A DNA stretch of 57,757 nucleotides from contig JABAQN010000053.1 in assembly GCA_019187495.1 (NCBI GenBank), forward strand, positions 1 to 57,757, read 5' to 3'. Below are positions 40,092-48,259 of this stretch, one piece after another. The notes under the pieces are model-generated. The model made no database searches and was not told where the DNA came from. It worked only from the letters and a program-made list of their open reading frames with translations. The DNA is from Steroidobacteraceae bacterium. GTDB taxonomy: Bacteria > Pseudomonadota > Gammaproteobacteria > Steroidobacterales > Steroidobacteraceae. The position numbers and the translations under genes were made by a program. Numbering within the stretch: position 1 is the stretch's first letter; each line of letters begins with the position of its first letter.

Positions 40092-40164
40092 GGGCCTGTA
40101 GCACAGCGGTTAGTGCAGGGGACTCATAATCCCTTGGTCCCTGGTTCGAATCCAGGCAGGCCCA
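40092..40164 (+). tRNA. tRNA with CAU anticodon (tRNA-Ile2 or elongator tRNA-Met)
   Basis: 73 bases fold into a cloverleaf. The acceptor arms GGGCCTG (40092-40098) and CAGGCCC (40157-40163) pair, with discriminator A at 40164. The D stem is GCAC/GTGC; the anticodon stem GGGGA/TCCCT carries the loop CTCATAA (anticodon CAT at 40125-40127); the T arm contains GGTTCGAATCC. The D-loop and variable region resemble tRNA-Ile2, whose C34 is modified to lysidine, more than elongator Met, but the sequence does not settle it. No 3' CCA is encoded: the next bases are ATT. It stands alone between the DUF1330 gene and a methyltransferase. Confidence 0.93.
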
Positions 40165-40356
40165 ATTCAGGTTGCTGTACCCGGGTCAGGGCGATGGGCG
40201 GAGAGTTCCGGATTGCCACGAATGGGGATGATTGGACTACCACTGGCACGGCCCGAATGTAAGATCCCGTGGCGCGATTCGCATCGACCTGGCGCGCGTC
40301 ACGTGCCGGCGTACAGGCATCGACTTGAGGCGTTGGTCGATTCATCGGAGGCCGGG

Positions 40357-41157
40357 ATGTCCACGCCGATTCCGCAAGAGCAGATCGCCGCGGCAAAGGC
40401 ATACGAGGCCCTCTTCGTGCCGGGCCTTTTTGGCCAGTGGGCTCCGTTGCTCGCGAGATGTGCCGATGTGAGTCCGGGGGCGCGCCTGCTGGATGTTGCC
40501 TGTGGTACAGGAATACTCGCCCGGGAGCTGGCGCAAGTGATCGGCGCCAGCGAATCGGTGACTGGGCTGGACGTCGCGCCCGGAATGCTGGCAGTCGCCA
40601 GGGAGATCGCACCAGACATCAGGTGGATACAGGGCACGGCCGATCAACTGCCGTTTCCTGATCAATCCTTCGATGTTGTCGTTAGCCAGTTTGGACTCAT
40701 GTTCTTTCGGGACCGCGTCAGGGCGCTACGCGAAATGCTTCGAGTCCTCTCTCCGGGAGGGCATCTGGCCGTGGCAGTTTGGGATTCCCTGGACCATATG
40801 CCTGCATTTGCGAGTGAAGTCGCGGTGCTCGAGCGCGAAGCAGGGCACGCTGCGGCGAACGCCCTTCGCTCGCCGTTCGTGCTGGGCAACCCGGTTGAAT
40901 TGCAGGAGCTGGCGCGCGGCGCGTCGATATCGCAGCCGATTGTGAACACTTATCCCGGAACGGCGCGCTTTCCCTCGATCAGATCGATGGTCGAGGCCGA
41001 TCTGCGTGGATGGCTTCCGGTCGTGGGCGTCTTGCTCGACGAGGAGACCATCCAACGCGTTCTCGAGGCAGCTGATCGCGCGCTGCTCGCGCATCTGGAC
41101 GAACACGGTCGCGCCGAGTTCCGGATTTCAGCGCATGTGTTGAGCGCAGTCCGCTGA
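40357..41157 (+). CDS. SAM-dependent class I methyltransferase
   Basis: 266 residues from ATG 40357, preceded by GGAG. The SAM-binding motif LLDVACGTGILARELA is at about residues 40-55, then the acidic residue in GLDVAPGMLAVA and the QFGLMFF and REMLRVLSPGG segments of the UbiE/COQ5-like fold. The substrate is unknown. Base composition and codon use differ from the neighbours (noticeably more A/T at third positions), and it follows a tRNA gene. Together these suggest possible acquisition by transfer. The 192 bases before it, after the tRNA, contain nothing recognised. Confidence 0.85.
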   Translation: MSTPIPQEQIAAAKAYEALFVPGLFGQWAPLLARCADVSPGARLLDVACGTGILARELAQVIGASESVTGLDVAPGMLAVAREIAPDIRWIQGTADQLPFPDQSFDVVVSQFGLMFFRDRVRALREMLRVLSPGGHLAVAVWDSLDHMPAFASEVAVLEREAGHAAANALRSPFVLGNPVELQELARGASISQPIVNTYPGTARFPSIRSMVEADLRGWLPVVGVLLDEETIQRVLEAADRALLAHLDEHGRAEFRISAHVLSAVR

Positions 41158-41264
41158 CACGTCGTCACGCGCCAACACAGACGCGGTCCGTATTCCCGAC
41201 CGCTCGCACGGGCCGCGCGCGACGATTATCCTTGACCGATGTGCTTCCCGCTCCGGAGTAACCG

Positions 41265-41897
41265 ATGAATCGGGCCCTGCCTGCGATCCAGATCATCTCG
41301 CTCGTCGCCCTTGCGGCGTGCACCTCGGCGGGAGCGCCGACCGGTGCCACGCCTGCACCAGCCGCTGCGGATGTGCAGGCCGGGGCGAGGATCTACGCCG
41401 AATGCGCGGGTTGCCATGGGCCGGCCGCAGAGGGCACGGCGAACGGCCAGGTGCCGGCGCTCGCCGGCCAGCATTTCACCGTGATCGTCAAGCAACTGCG
41501 CGACTATCGCGAGGGCGAGCGCTGGGATGCGCGGATGGAGAGCATCATGGCGGAGCATCGCTTCGGCGACGATGCACAGATCAGGAAGGTCGCCGCTTAC
41601 CTCGCAAGCCTGAAGCGACCGCCGGCGGGCGGCGGAAGCGGTGAGGGCGCCGAGCGAGGCGAGGCGGTGTATGCGAAAGCCTGCGCGTCCTGCCATGGCG
41701 CACGCGGGCAAGGCAGCGGTGCGCGCGTCGTGCCGCGTCTCGCGGGGCAGCAGTACATGTACCTGCGCCGCCAGATCCACGATGCGGTGGACGGGCGGCG
41801 GCCGAACTTCCCGGTCGATCACATTGCGCTGCTCGCACCGCTCGATGCTGACGAGATCGACGGACTCGCGGAGTTCCTGTCCGAACTCGAACCATGA
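41265..41897 (+). CDS. Dihaem cytochrome c4-like lipoprotein
   Basis: 210 residues. The signal peptide ends in a LAAC lipobox. Two cytochrome c domains follow: CAGCH (about residue 49) and CASCH (about 143), each with the later LAGQ motif segment near its methionine region. Tandem c-type domains of this kind are cytochrome c4-like, and the lipid anchor keeps it on the membrane. It may deliver electrons to the haem-copper enzyme about 1.6 kb downstream; this is inference. The stop overlaps the start of the SMR gene (ATGA). Confidence 0.88.
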   Translation: MNRALPAIQIISLVALAACTSAGAPTGATPAPAAADVQAGARIYAECAGCHGPAAEGTANGQVPALAGQHFTVIVKQLRDYREGERWDARMESIMAEHRFGDDAQIRKVAAYLASLKRPPAGGGSGEGAERGEAVYAKACASCHGARGQGSGARVVPRLAGQQYMYLRRQIHDAVDGRRPNFPVDHIALLAPLDADEIDGLAEFLSELEP

Positions 41898-42229
41898 AGC
41901 AGTGGGCGTTTCTCGCGGTCGCCATCGTCAGCGAGGTCGTCGCGACTTCGGCACTCAAGGCGTCCGACGGTTTCTCGCGCTTTGCCCCGTCGGCGATCGT
42001 CATCGCGGGCTACGCGGCCGCGTTCTACTTCCTGTCGCTCACGCTGCGGACGATCCCGGTGGGCGTGGCGTATGCCATCTGGTCCGGTGCGGGCGTTGCG
42101 CTGATTGCCGCAATCGCCTGGATACGTTTCGGGCAGCGTCTCGATCTCCCCGGAATCGCCGGCATCCTGCTCATCGTGGCCGGCGTGGTCGTGTTGAATC
42201 TGTTCTCGAAGCCCGTGCCGCACGGCTGA
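41894..42229 (+). CDS. SMR-family small multidrug efflux transporter
   Basis: 111 residues, four helices, EmrE/SugE type. The essential glutamate is in the first helix ([10 protein letters not shown]), and the later [14 protein letters not shown] segment is the family signature. Family members exchange protons for cationic drugs or guanidinium as antiparallel dimers in the inner membrane. Which of the two activities applies cannot be seen. It is translationally coupled to the cytochrome gene by a 4-base overlap, an odd pairing of a redox protein with a pump. Confidence 0.92.
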   Translation: MKQWAFLAVAIVSEVVATSALKASDGFSRFAPSAIVIAGYAAAFYFLSLTLRTIPVGVAYAIWSGAGVALIAAIAWIRFGQRLDLPGIAGILLIVAGVVVLNLFSKPVPHG

Positions 42230-42276
42230 GCGTATGGCGCGGCCGTCCACGGGAGGCGCGGCAGCAGGGGCGTGCC

Positions 42277-42543
42277 TCAGGATCCGTGATCGAATTCCTG
42301 CGTGATCACGTTGCCGGCATCGTCCACGAGCAGCCGCAGTCGCCGCACACCGTACAGGAACGTCAGGCGGTGTTTGCCCGCATCCTCGCCCATGCCTCGT
42401 TCGCAGCGGCTCACGATCTTGCCACGGCGCATCAGGGAGCGAAGCAGTACCGGGGTCACGCCGAAGCCGCGCGCGACCAGGGCCGCGTCGACACTGAAGG
42501 ATTCCCCGTCGAACTCGACTTTCGCGAGCTCGTTCCCGCCCAT
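42277..42543 (-). CDS. Small protein resembling DUF6522
   Basis: 88 residues. It has the recognisable pattern SVDAALVARGFGVTP, then a CERG(M)GEDAGKHRLTF block and a LYGVRRLRLLVDDAGNV end. I recall similar small proteins as DUF6522, often found beside denitrification or respiratory genes, though I cannot run a search. No catalytic motif is visible. It is divergent from the unit leading to the haem-copper cluster; a TTGAT-type site lies in the shared 132-base promoter region. Confidence 0.75.
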   Translation of the reverse strand: MGGNELAKVEFDGESFSVDAALVARGFGVTPVLLRSLMRRGKIVSRCERGMGEDAGKHRLTFLYGVRRLRLLVDDAGNVITQEFDHGS

Positions 42544-42602
42544 GACCGTACTCCGGCGCCCTTATCCGGTCCGCAGTGTCCGCGCCGGCGCGCCGGGCGT
42601 CA

Positions 42603-42616
42603 TTGATCTGTGTCAG
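42603..42616. promoter_or_regulatory. Candidate FNR/Dnr-type binding site
   Basis: TTGAT, 4 bases, GTCAG matches the FNR/Dnr consensus TTGAT-N4-ATCAA at 8 of 10 positions. It lies in the divergent gap between the DUF6522-like gene and the transcription unit with the haem-copper cluster. Spacing to start codons (about 60 and 66 bases) is plausible for either direction, but no clear -10 at the ideal distance was found. Confidence 0.4.
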
Positions 42617-42675
42617 CCGGTGCGCACTGCGGGCGGGTTCGTGCGTAAGATCGGGAGGAGGAGAACTGCCTGCGC

Positions 42676-42879
42676 ATGCGCAATGCCCGCCACATCATGG
42701 TGTCCTATCGGCGCTTCATCCTGGGCACCAAGCACAGATGGAATGCGCAGATCGTGAGCGCGGGCCGGCTGCCGGCGAAGCAGGCCGCACGCGGTCTCGT
42801 GCACTACCGTGGCTATGTCGAGGCGTATCTCGAGGCGAAGCGTGCCGTGCTCGCCGGCCGTGAGTCCGTCGACGCCTGA
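42676..42879 (+). CDS. Small hypothetical protein
   Basis: 67 residues, basic and mostly helical (RNARHIMVSYRRFILGTKHRW... to ...AVLAGRESVDA), with no signal peptide or membrane helix. A GGGAGGAGG purine run about 14-22 bases upstream supports translation from ATG 42676. No family is recognised. It stands between the candidate regulator site and the TMEM175-like gene and may belong to the same transcript. Confidence 0.55.
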   Translation: MRNARHIMVSYRRFILGTKHRWNAQIVSAGRLPAKQAARGLVHYRGYVEAYLEAKRAVLAGRESVDA

Positions 42880-42892
42880 GGATCCAGGGGAA

Positions 42893-43477
42893 ATGGGCAG
42901 GAACCGGCTCGAAGCATTCAGCGACGGCGTCATCGCGATCATCATCACGATCATGGTGCTCGAGATGAAGGTGCCGCACGATGCCGGCATCGAGGCGTTG
43001 CGCCCCCTCGTGCCGGTGTTCATGTGCTACGTGCTCAGCTTCCTGTACGTCGGCATCTACTGGAACAACCATCACCACATGCTGCACACGGTGAACTGGG
43101 TCACGGGGCGCATTCTCTGGGCGAACCTGCATCTGCTCTTCTGGTTGTCGCTTTTTCCGTTCGTCACCGGCTGGATGGGCGAGAACCATTTCGCGGCTGT
43201 GCCATCGGCGCTTTATGGCGGCGTGCTGCTGGCGGCGGCCATCGCCTACCGGATCCTGCAGCAGTCGATCATCGCCGCCCAGGGAGTGGACTCGTCGCTC
43301 GCGACCGCGATCGGCAGCGACTGGAAAGGCAAGGTCTCGCCGGTGATCTACGCTGTCGGGGTCGCAGCGTCGCTGCGCCGGAGCTGGATCGCGCAGGCGC
43401 TCTACGTGCTGGCGGCGCTGCTGTGGTTGATACCCGACCGGCGGATCGAAGGCGCGCTGCGCAAACACGACGGTTGA
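42893..43477 (+). CDS. TMEM175/DUF1211-family membrane protein
   Basis: 194 residues from ATG 42893 (MGRNRLEAFSDG). The FSDGVIAIIIT motif in the first helix is the hallmark of bacterial TMEM175-type potassium channels, followed by five further helices. The family forms cation channels as tetramers of six-helix subunits. The frame is open upstream, but the FSDG motif within the first 20 residues of family members fixes the start. It precedes the CuA subunit gene by 56 bases; no functional link is known. Confidence 0.88.
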   Translation: MGRNRLEAFSDGVIAIIITIMVLEMKVPHDAGIEALRPLVPVFMCYVLSFLYVGIYWNNHHHMLHTVNWVTGRILWANLHLLFWLSLFPFVTGWMGENHFAAVPSALYGGVLLAAAIAYRILQQSIIAAQGVDSSLATAIGSDWKGKVSPVIYAVGVAASLRRSWIAQALYVLAALLWLIPDRRIEGALRKHDG

Positions 43478-43533
43478 CAGAGGATCGCTGCGGGGCTATT
43501 TGTCGGGACCTCGTACCGGACCGGAGTCGGGCG

Positions 43534-44079
43534 ATGCACCTCCAGGACGTCATCTGGTCGATAACTCTTGCGGGGATCGGGCTGATCGCGCTGGCGTTCA
43601 TCCTGGTGATCGCGCAATCGGGCAAGCGCGCGGACGATGAAGCGGGCGCGCGGGCCGCGCGTACGGCGCGCCGCATGCAGGCATGGCTGTTTGGCGCACT
43701 GCTCGTGGTCTTTGCGGCCGGCAGTTACGCCACGCTCAGGCCCTTTCCGATTTTTCCCCAGCACCGCGCGATCGATGTGCCGCAGGTCGTCGATGTGGTG
43801 GCGCGCATGTGGTCATGGCAGATCGAGCCGGCGACGATCCGGGCGGGCAGCGCGGTCGAGTTTCGCGTGACGAGTGGCGACGTCAACCACGGCTTCGCGA
43901 TCTATGCGCCGGATGGACGCATCGTCGCGCAGACCCAGGCGATGCCCGGCTATACCAACAAGCTCGTGTACGACTTCACGGCACCCGGCACTTACACCAT
44001 CCAGTGCCTCGAGTTCTGCGGGATCGGACACGCGCCGATGACGGGCCAGATCGAAGTCGTCGCGCCGGGAGGAGAATGA
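43534..44079 (+). CDS. CuA-type subunit II of a haem-copper enzyme (oxidase or NorY-like)
   Basis: 181 residues from ATG 43534. Two helices (about 5-26 and 48-68) are followed by a periplasmic cupredoxin domain with a full CuA set: H119 (DVNHGF), C158, E160, C162, H166 and M169 (CLEFCGIGHAPM). CuA accepts electrons from a soluble or anchored cytochrome c and passes them to the haems of subunit I. The gene order CuA subunit, catalytic subunit, SenC matches the norY-norS-senC clusters described from ammonia oxidisers as well as ordinary cox clusters. The catalytic subunit, with its missing tyrosine, favours the former. Confidence 0.9.
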   Translation: MHLQDVIWSITLAGIGLIALAFILVIAQSGKRADDEAGARAARTARRMQAWLFGALLVVFAAGSYATLRPFPIFPQHRAIDVPQVVDVVARMWSWQIEPATIRAGSAVEFRVTSGDVNHGFAIYAPDGRIVAQTQAMPGYTNKLVYDFTAPGTYTIQCLEFCGIGHAPMTGQIEVVAPGGE

Positions 44080-44080
44080 C

Positions 44081-45583
44081 ATGGCCGCGCTCACGCTCTT
44101 TCCGCCGGAAGAACGGCTCGCAGGCGGCGAACGGGCCACGTTCGACTGCTACCTCGTCACCGCGATGGCGCTCTTCGTGCTGATGATGGTGCTCGGCCTG
44201 ACCATGCGCATGAGCCAGGCCACCTGGGTGAACGTCGATCCTGTCCTCTTCTACAAGCTGCTGTCGATGCATGGTGCCGGCATGGTGGGCACGGCCTCGC
44301 TCGCGACCACCGCGGTGATGTGGTTCTTCCTGCGCAAGTGCGTGGGGCTGCACCTGTGGGCATTCGTCGGCAATTACGTCCTGTTCATGCTCGGCGCGCT
44401 GTGCATCATCGCCTCGATCTTCCTCGGCGGGTATGGCGCGCTGTGGACCTTCCTGTATCCGCTGCCGATCCTCGGGTTCGGCCTGTGGAGCCCGCACGCG
44501 GCGGCGCTGTTCATGCTCGGTTACCTGCTGATCGGCGTCGGGAGCCTGCTGTTCTACTTCGACGCCGCCGCCGCGATCATCAAGGTGCACGGCAATCTCG
44601 GGCGTGCGCTCGGACTGCAATGGCTGTTTGGCGGCAACATCGACCCCGGGCATCCGAAGACCGTAGTCGCGAGCACGATGGTGATCATCGCCAATTCGCT
44701 CGGCATCCTCGCCGGCGCGGTCGTGCTCGTGATGAGCCTCATCAGTATCTTCTATCCGCAGATCACGCTCGATGCGCTGCTCGCCAAGAACCTGATCTAC
44801 TGGTTCGGGCACATGTACATCAATGCGACGATCTACATGGGCGTCATCGCCGTGTACGAATTGTTGCCGCGCTACTCGGGCAAGCCCTACCCGATATCCC
44901 GGCCCTTCCTCTGGTCGTGGGCCGCGAGCACGCTTTTCGTGATCATCGTGTTCCCGCATCACCTGATGATCGATTTCGCGCAGCCGCGCTGGCTCACGAT
45001 CACGGGCCAGGTGGTGTCATGGGGTGCCGGCTTCCCGGTGTTCGTCGTGACGATGTATGGCGCGCTCGCGAATATCTATCGATCGGGAATCCGCTGGACC
45101 ATGCCCGCGCGCCTGATGGTGCTGTCGCTGTTCGGCTGGGCGGCGGGCATCCTGCCCGCGATCCTCGACGGCACGATCCGCAACAACCTCGTGCTGCACA
45201 ACACCCAGTGGGTCCCTGGACATTTCCACTTCTACCTGCTGCTCGGCGTCGTCGCGATGGTGCTGGCGCTGATGTTCCACGTGATTGGCAGCCGCGCCGA
45301 GGCGGCGCCCAACTCCGGGTCCGACCGCGTGGGATTCGGCTTGTACGTCATCGGCGGGCTGGTGTTCGTGTTCGCGTTCCTCGACGCGGGCCACCTGAGC
45401 GTGGCGCGCCGCATGGCGACCCACCTGCCGGCGTGGACTTCCACGGACAAGGTCGGCTCGCTCGGCGCAGCCCTCGTGGTGCTCGGCATGCTGTACTTCG
45501 CGTTCCGAATCACCGGCGGACTGCTCAGATCGCCGCCCCCGCGCGCGGTGTCGCATGCCGGTCCTGCGGGCGCTGCTGGCTAG
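44081..45583 (+). CDS. Haem-copper enzyme catalytic subunit lacking the active-site tyrosine (candidate NorS/sNOR)
   Basis: 500 residues, about 12 helices. All six metal-ligand histidines are visible: H64 in helix II (low-spin haem), H244 in helix VI, H293 and H294 in helix VII (CuB), and H381 and H383 in helix X (haems). The His-Tyr pair of A/B-type oxidases would need Tyr four residues after H244; this protein has Asn (GHMYIN). The tyrosine position used by cbb3 oxidases, six residues before the HH pair, is Val. Loss of this tyrosine is typical of nitric oxide reductases of the superfamily. With a CuA subunit before it and SenC after it, the best reading is an sNOR (NorSY)-type NO reductase, but an oxidase cannot be excluded. 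ATG 44081 follows the CuA gene by 1 base. Confidence 0.88.
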   Translation: MAALTLFPPEERLAGGERATFDCYLVTAMALFVLMMVLGLTMRMSQATWVNVDPVLFYKLLSMHGAGMVGTASLATTAVMWFFLRKCVGLHLWAFVGNYVLFMLGALCIIASIFLGGYGALWTFLYPLPILGFGLWSPHAAALFMLGYLLIGVGSLLFYFDAAAAIIKVHGNLGRALGLQWLFGGNIDPGHPKTVVASTMVIIANSLGILAGAVVLVMSLISIFYPQITLDALLAKNLIYWFGHMYINATIYMGVIAVYELLPRYSGKPYPISRPFLWSWAASTLFVIIVFPHHLMIDFAQPRWLTITGQVVSWGAGFPVFVVTMYGALANIYRSGIRWTMPARLMVLSLFGWAAGILPAILDGTIRNNLVLHNTQWVPGHFHFYLLLGVVAMVLALMFHVIGSRAEAAPNSGSDRVGFGLYVIGGLVFVFAFLDAGHLSVARRMATHLPAWTSTDKVGSLGAALVVLGMLYFAFRITGGLLRSPPPRAVSHAGPAGAAG

Positions 45584-46178
45584 CCTGCTGATCCTGGCGG
45601 CAGGTATCGCGGTACTCGCGCGCGCGACCGACGGCTTCAGGGCGTTCACGAGCGAGACGGCGCGCCGGATCGACGTGCGGAAGCACCCGCGCGCGCTGCC
45701 CGACGTCGTGCTGCAGACTGCCGAGGGTCGCCGCGTGGGCCTCGGATCGTTGCGTGGCCGCTGGGTACTGATCGACTTCATCTACACGCGCTGCACGACC
45801 TATTGTTCCGTGCAGGGTGGCGTGTTCGCGCGGCTGCAGGCGGAACTGGCCGCGCCGATCGCGGCCGGCGATGTCGCGTTGCTCAGCATCAGCTTCGATC
45901 CGGAGCACGATGATCCCGCGCACCTCGCGGACTACCTGCGCCGATTCGGTGATCGCGGGGCGGGCTGGACGGCAGCACGGCCGGCGAGCACCGCCGGACT
46001 TGAGTCCCTGCTGCGGACGTTCGGTGTCACTGCGGTTCCGGACGGACTTGGTGGATTCGCGCACAATGCAGCCATCGCCGTCGTCGACCCGCGCGGGCGC
46101 CTCGTCGACATCGTCGACTGGAGTGAGCCACGCGCCGCCGCGCGCTACGTGACGGCCACGCACCGCGACTCACCGTAG
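45555..46178 (+). CDS. senC: SCO1/SenC-family copper chaperone
   Basis: 207 residues with an N-terminal membrane anchor (about 5-22) and a thioredoxin-fold SCO domain. The copper site is CTTYC (C80 and C84) with H170 in GFAHNA, the canonical Cys-Cys-His set. SCO proteins deliver or reduce copper for CuA assembly. The start overlaps the end of the catalytic subunit gene by 29 bases, so the three genes form a coupled unit. SenC is also the third gene of the norSY-senC clusters. Confidence 0.92.
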   Translation: MPVLRALLASLLILAAGIAVLARATDGFRAFTSETARRIDVRKHPRALPDVVLQTAEGRRVGLGSLRGRWVLIDFIYTRCTTYCSVQGGVFARLQAELAAPIAAGDVALLSISFDPEHDDPAHLADYLRRFGDRGAGWTAARPASTAGLESLLRTFGVTAVPDGLGGFAHNAAIAVVDPRGRLVDIVDWSEPRAAARYVTATHRDSP

Positions 46179-46220
46179 CGCCGCGCGCACGGCGTGCGGC
46201 CGGACTGGAGGCAAAGATTC

Positions 46221-47288
46221 GTGAACACCCTGCATGCATTTCTATGGTCGGCCGGATGGGTCTGCGCCGCCGCGGCCATCGCACTCGTCGTCCACCATCT
46301 CCTCTTCGGTCTCCTCGAACGCGTCACGCGCCGTACGACCGTCACCTGGGACAATTCCGTGGTACGACATGCGCGACGACCCGCGGCGCTCGCAATGCCG
46401 CTCTTCGCCGTGCTGTTCGTGCTGCCGGACGCGCCGATGGACGCCGGCCTGCGGGCCACTTTTCAGCACCTGATCGCACTCGGGCTTGTCGCGAGCGTCG
46501 CATGGGGCGTAATCGCGCTCGTCGACGTGGTGGAGGACGTGGTGCGCTCGAAATACCGGACGGATGTGCCGGACAATCTCGAGGCGCGCCGGATCACGAC
46601 GCAGATCCAGGTGCTTCGCCGCATCGTGGTCGTCGTCGTGAGCATCGTCGCGATCGCGATCGGACTGATGACTTTCTCCGAGATCCGCCACATCGGCGCG
46701 AGTCTCCTCGCATCGGCGGGCCTCGCGGGACTGGTCGTCGGCATGGCCATGCGACCCACGCTCTCGAACCTGCTGGCCGGCATGCAGATCGCGTTGACGC
46801 AACCGATCCGGTTGCAGGACGCGGTAATCGTCGAGGGCGAGTGGGGATGGATCGAGGAGATCACCACTACCTATGTGGTCGTGAAGATCTGGGACCTGCG
46901 CCGCCTGGTGCTGCCTCTCACCTATTTCGTCGACAAGCCGTTCCAGAACTGGACCCGTACGACCGCGACGCTGCTCGGCTCGGTCTATCTGTACGTCGAC
47001 TATCGTGTCCCGGTGGAGGAGGTGCGTGCGGAGCTCAGGCGCATCCTCGAGGGCACGGATCTGTGGTCGGGCGAGGTGTGCGTCCTGCAGGTGTCCGATG
47101 CACGCGAGCACACGGTCGAACTGCGCGCGCTGGCAGACGCGAGAGACTCGGGAACAGCCTGGGACTTGCGCTGCCTCATACGCGAGAAGCTCATTGCGTA
47201 TCTGCAGCAGCGCCATCCCTCGGCTCTGCCGTGTGCCCGCGTCGAGCTGGGGCCCGATGCCGCTGCCCTGTGGCAACGGCACGCGTGA
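46221..47288 (+). CDS. MscS-family mechanosensitive-channel-like protein
   Basis: 355 residues from GTG 46221, which has GGAGG nine bases upstream; a GTG at 46194 lacks a site. Four to five helices precede the pore region (GASLLASAGLAGLVVGMAMRP) and the beta domain (QPIRLQDAVIVEGEWGWIEEIT, then VLPLTYF and FQNWTR). This matches the small-conductance mechanosensitive channel family that protects against osmotic downshock. It lies 42 bases after the senC stop, so may be co-transcribed, though no functional link is known. Confidence 0.9.
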   Translation: MNTLHAFLWSAGWVCAAAAIALVVHHLLFGLLERVTRRTTVTWDNSVVRHARRPAALAMPLFAVLFVLPDAPMDAGLRATFQHLIALGLVASVAWGVIALVDVVEDVVRSKYRTDVPDNLEARRITTQIQVLRRIVVVVVSIVAIAIGLMTFSEIRHIGASLLASAGLAGLVVGMAMRPTLSNLLAGMQIALTQPIRLQDAVIVEGEWGWIEEITTTYVVVKIWDLRRLVLPLTYFVDKPFQNWTRTTATLLGSVYLYVDYRVPVEEVRAELRRILEGTDLWSGEVCVLQVSDAREHTVELRALADARDSGTAWDLRCLIREKLIAYLQQRHPSALPCARVELGPDAAALWQRHA

Positions 47289-47345
47289 GATCGCCCGATA
47301 GCCCCCGTGCCGAAGCCCGCATCCTGGCCGGTGCAGCGTGACATC

Positions 47346-47954
47346 ATGAACCTGCGGCGGCCCGAAGTTCGCCCGAACCCGGCGCTCGCATCGAGCCTCG
47401 CTGGCGCAGTGCTCTGGGCCGTGCTGGCGGTGCCACCGATCCGCCGGATGCTCGAAGCCACGATGACTGCACAGATGCTGGTGCAGATCCCGCTGCTCGC
47501 GCTGGCGGGCTGGCTCGCCGCTGCCGCGATTCCGCGCGGCGTTGCGGCCCCGATGACCCGGTGGAACGCCGGCGGCATCGCCGGATTGCTGCTCGCCTCG
47601 CTGGCCAGCATGCCGTGGATGCTCCCGCGGATGATGGATGCATCGGTCGTCGACGGCTGGATCGCCGCGGCGAAGTACCTCTGCGTGCCGCTCCTGATCG
47701 GCGCACCGGTGGCGCTCAGCTGGCCGTTGGCGGGCTTCGTCGTGCGGGGCATGTTCCTGCTCGAACTCATCGCCACTGCCTTCCGGCTGGGCTGGCTCTA
47801 TCTCGCGGCGCCCGGGCGGCTGTGCAGCAACTACCTCATCGGCGATCAGCTGCGCCTCGGCAGGTATCTCCTCGCCGTCGGTGTCATCCTGTGCCTCGCC
47901 GTCACGTGGCGTGTGATGTGGGGACGCGTGCGCGTCACCCGGCCGGGTTGCTGA
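47346..47954 (+). CDS. Polytopic membrane protein, unknown
   Basis: About 202 residues (ATG 47346 chosen; GTG 47307 adds 13). Five to six helices, with short loops such as PRMMDASVVDG and the conspicuous CSNYLIGDQLRLGRYL segment between the last two. Norm-type clusters in ammonia oxidisers carry a further membrane gene after senC, and this may be an equivalent, but the MscS-like gene intervenes and I cannot confirm a relationship. No catalytic or metal-ligand pattern is obvious. Confidence 0.6.
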   Translation: MNLRRPEVRPNPALASSLAGAVLWAVLAVPPIRRMLEATMTAQMLVQIPLLALAGWLAAAAIPRGVAAPMTRWNAGGIAGLLLASLASMPWMLPRMMDASVVDGWIAAAKYLCVPLLIGAPVALSWPLAGFVVRGMFLLELIATAFRLGWLYLAAPGRLCSNYLIGDQLRLGRYLLAVGVILCLAVTWRVMWGRVRVTRPGC

Positions 47955-48009
47955 TCGTGCCCGAACAGTGCACGCTGCAACCCCGTTCCCGAATCGCAGG
48001 ACCTGTGCC

Positions 48010-48240
48010 ATGTCTGATGCCTGGCTCACGACTCTGATCACCGCAACGCCGCAGGAGGGCTTCGAGCTCGCGATCACGCTGAGTCGACGCGGCGTCAAGT
48101 ACACCCAGCCGGACGTGGCGACCCTGAAGAGACTGCGCCCGGCCTACGCCGAATCCGCAGACGCGCTGACCGCCGCATCGCAGGTCGTCGCCATCAACTT
48201 CCAGACCGTGGCGGCGGCAAACAATTACTGGCGGCGCTGA
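48010..48240 (+). CDS. Small hypothetical protein
   Basis: 76 residues from ATG 48010 (MSDAWLTTLITATPQEG). It looks helical and soluble (GVKYTQPDVATLKRLRP, FQTVAAANNYWRR end). No signal, metal motif or recognised family. The pattern 'P(x)3-EGFELAITLSRRG' is not one I know. It stands between the membrane protein and the GFA-like gene in the same direction. Confidence 0.55.
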   Translation: MSDAWLTTLITATPQEGFELAITLSRRGVKYTQPDVATLKRLRPAYAESADALTAASQVVAINFQTVAAANNYWRR

Positions 48241-48259
48241 GCCGAAGCGCACCAGCGGC

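Noticed and set aside
40165..40356. Integrase or attachment site after the tRNA
   Set aside because: No integrase gene and no repeat of the tRNA 3' end was seen downstream.
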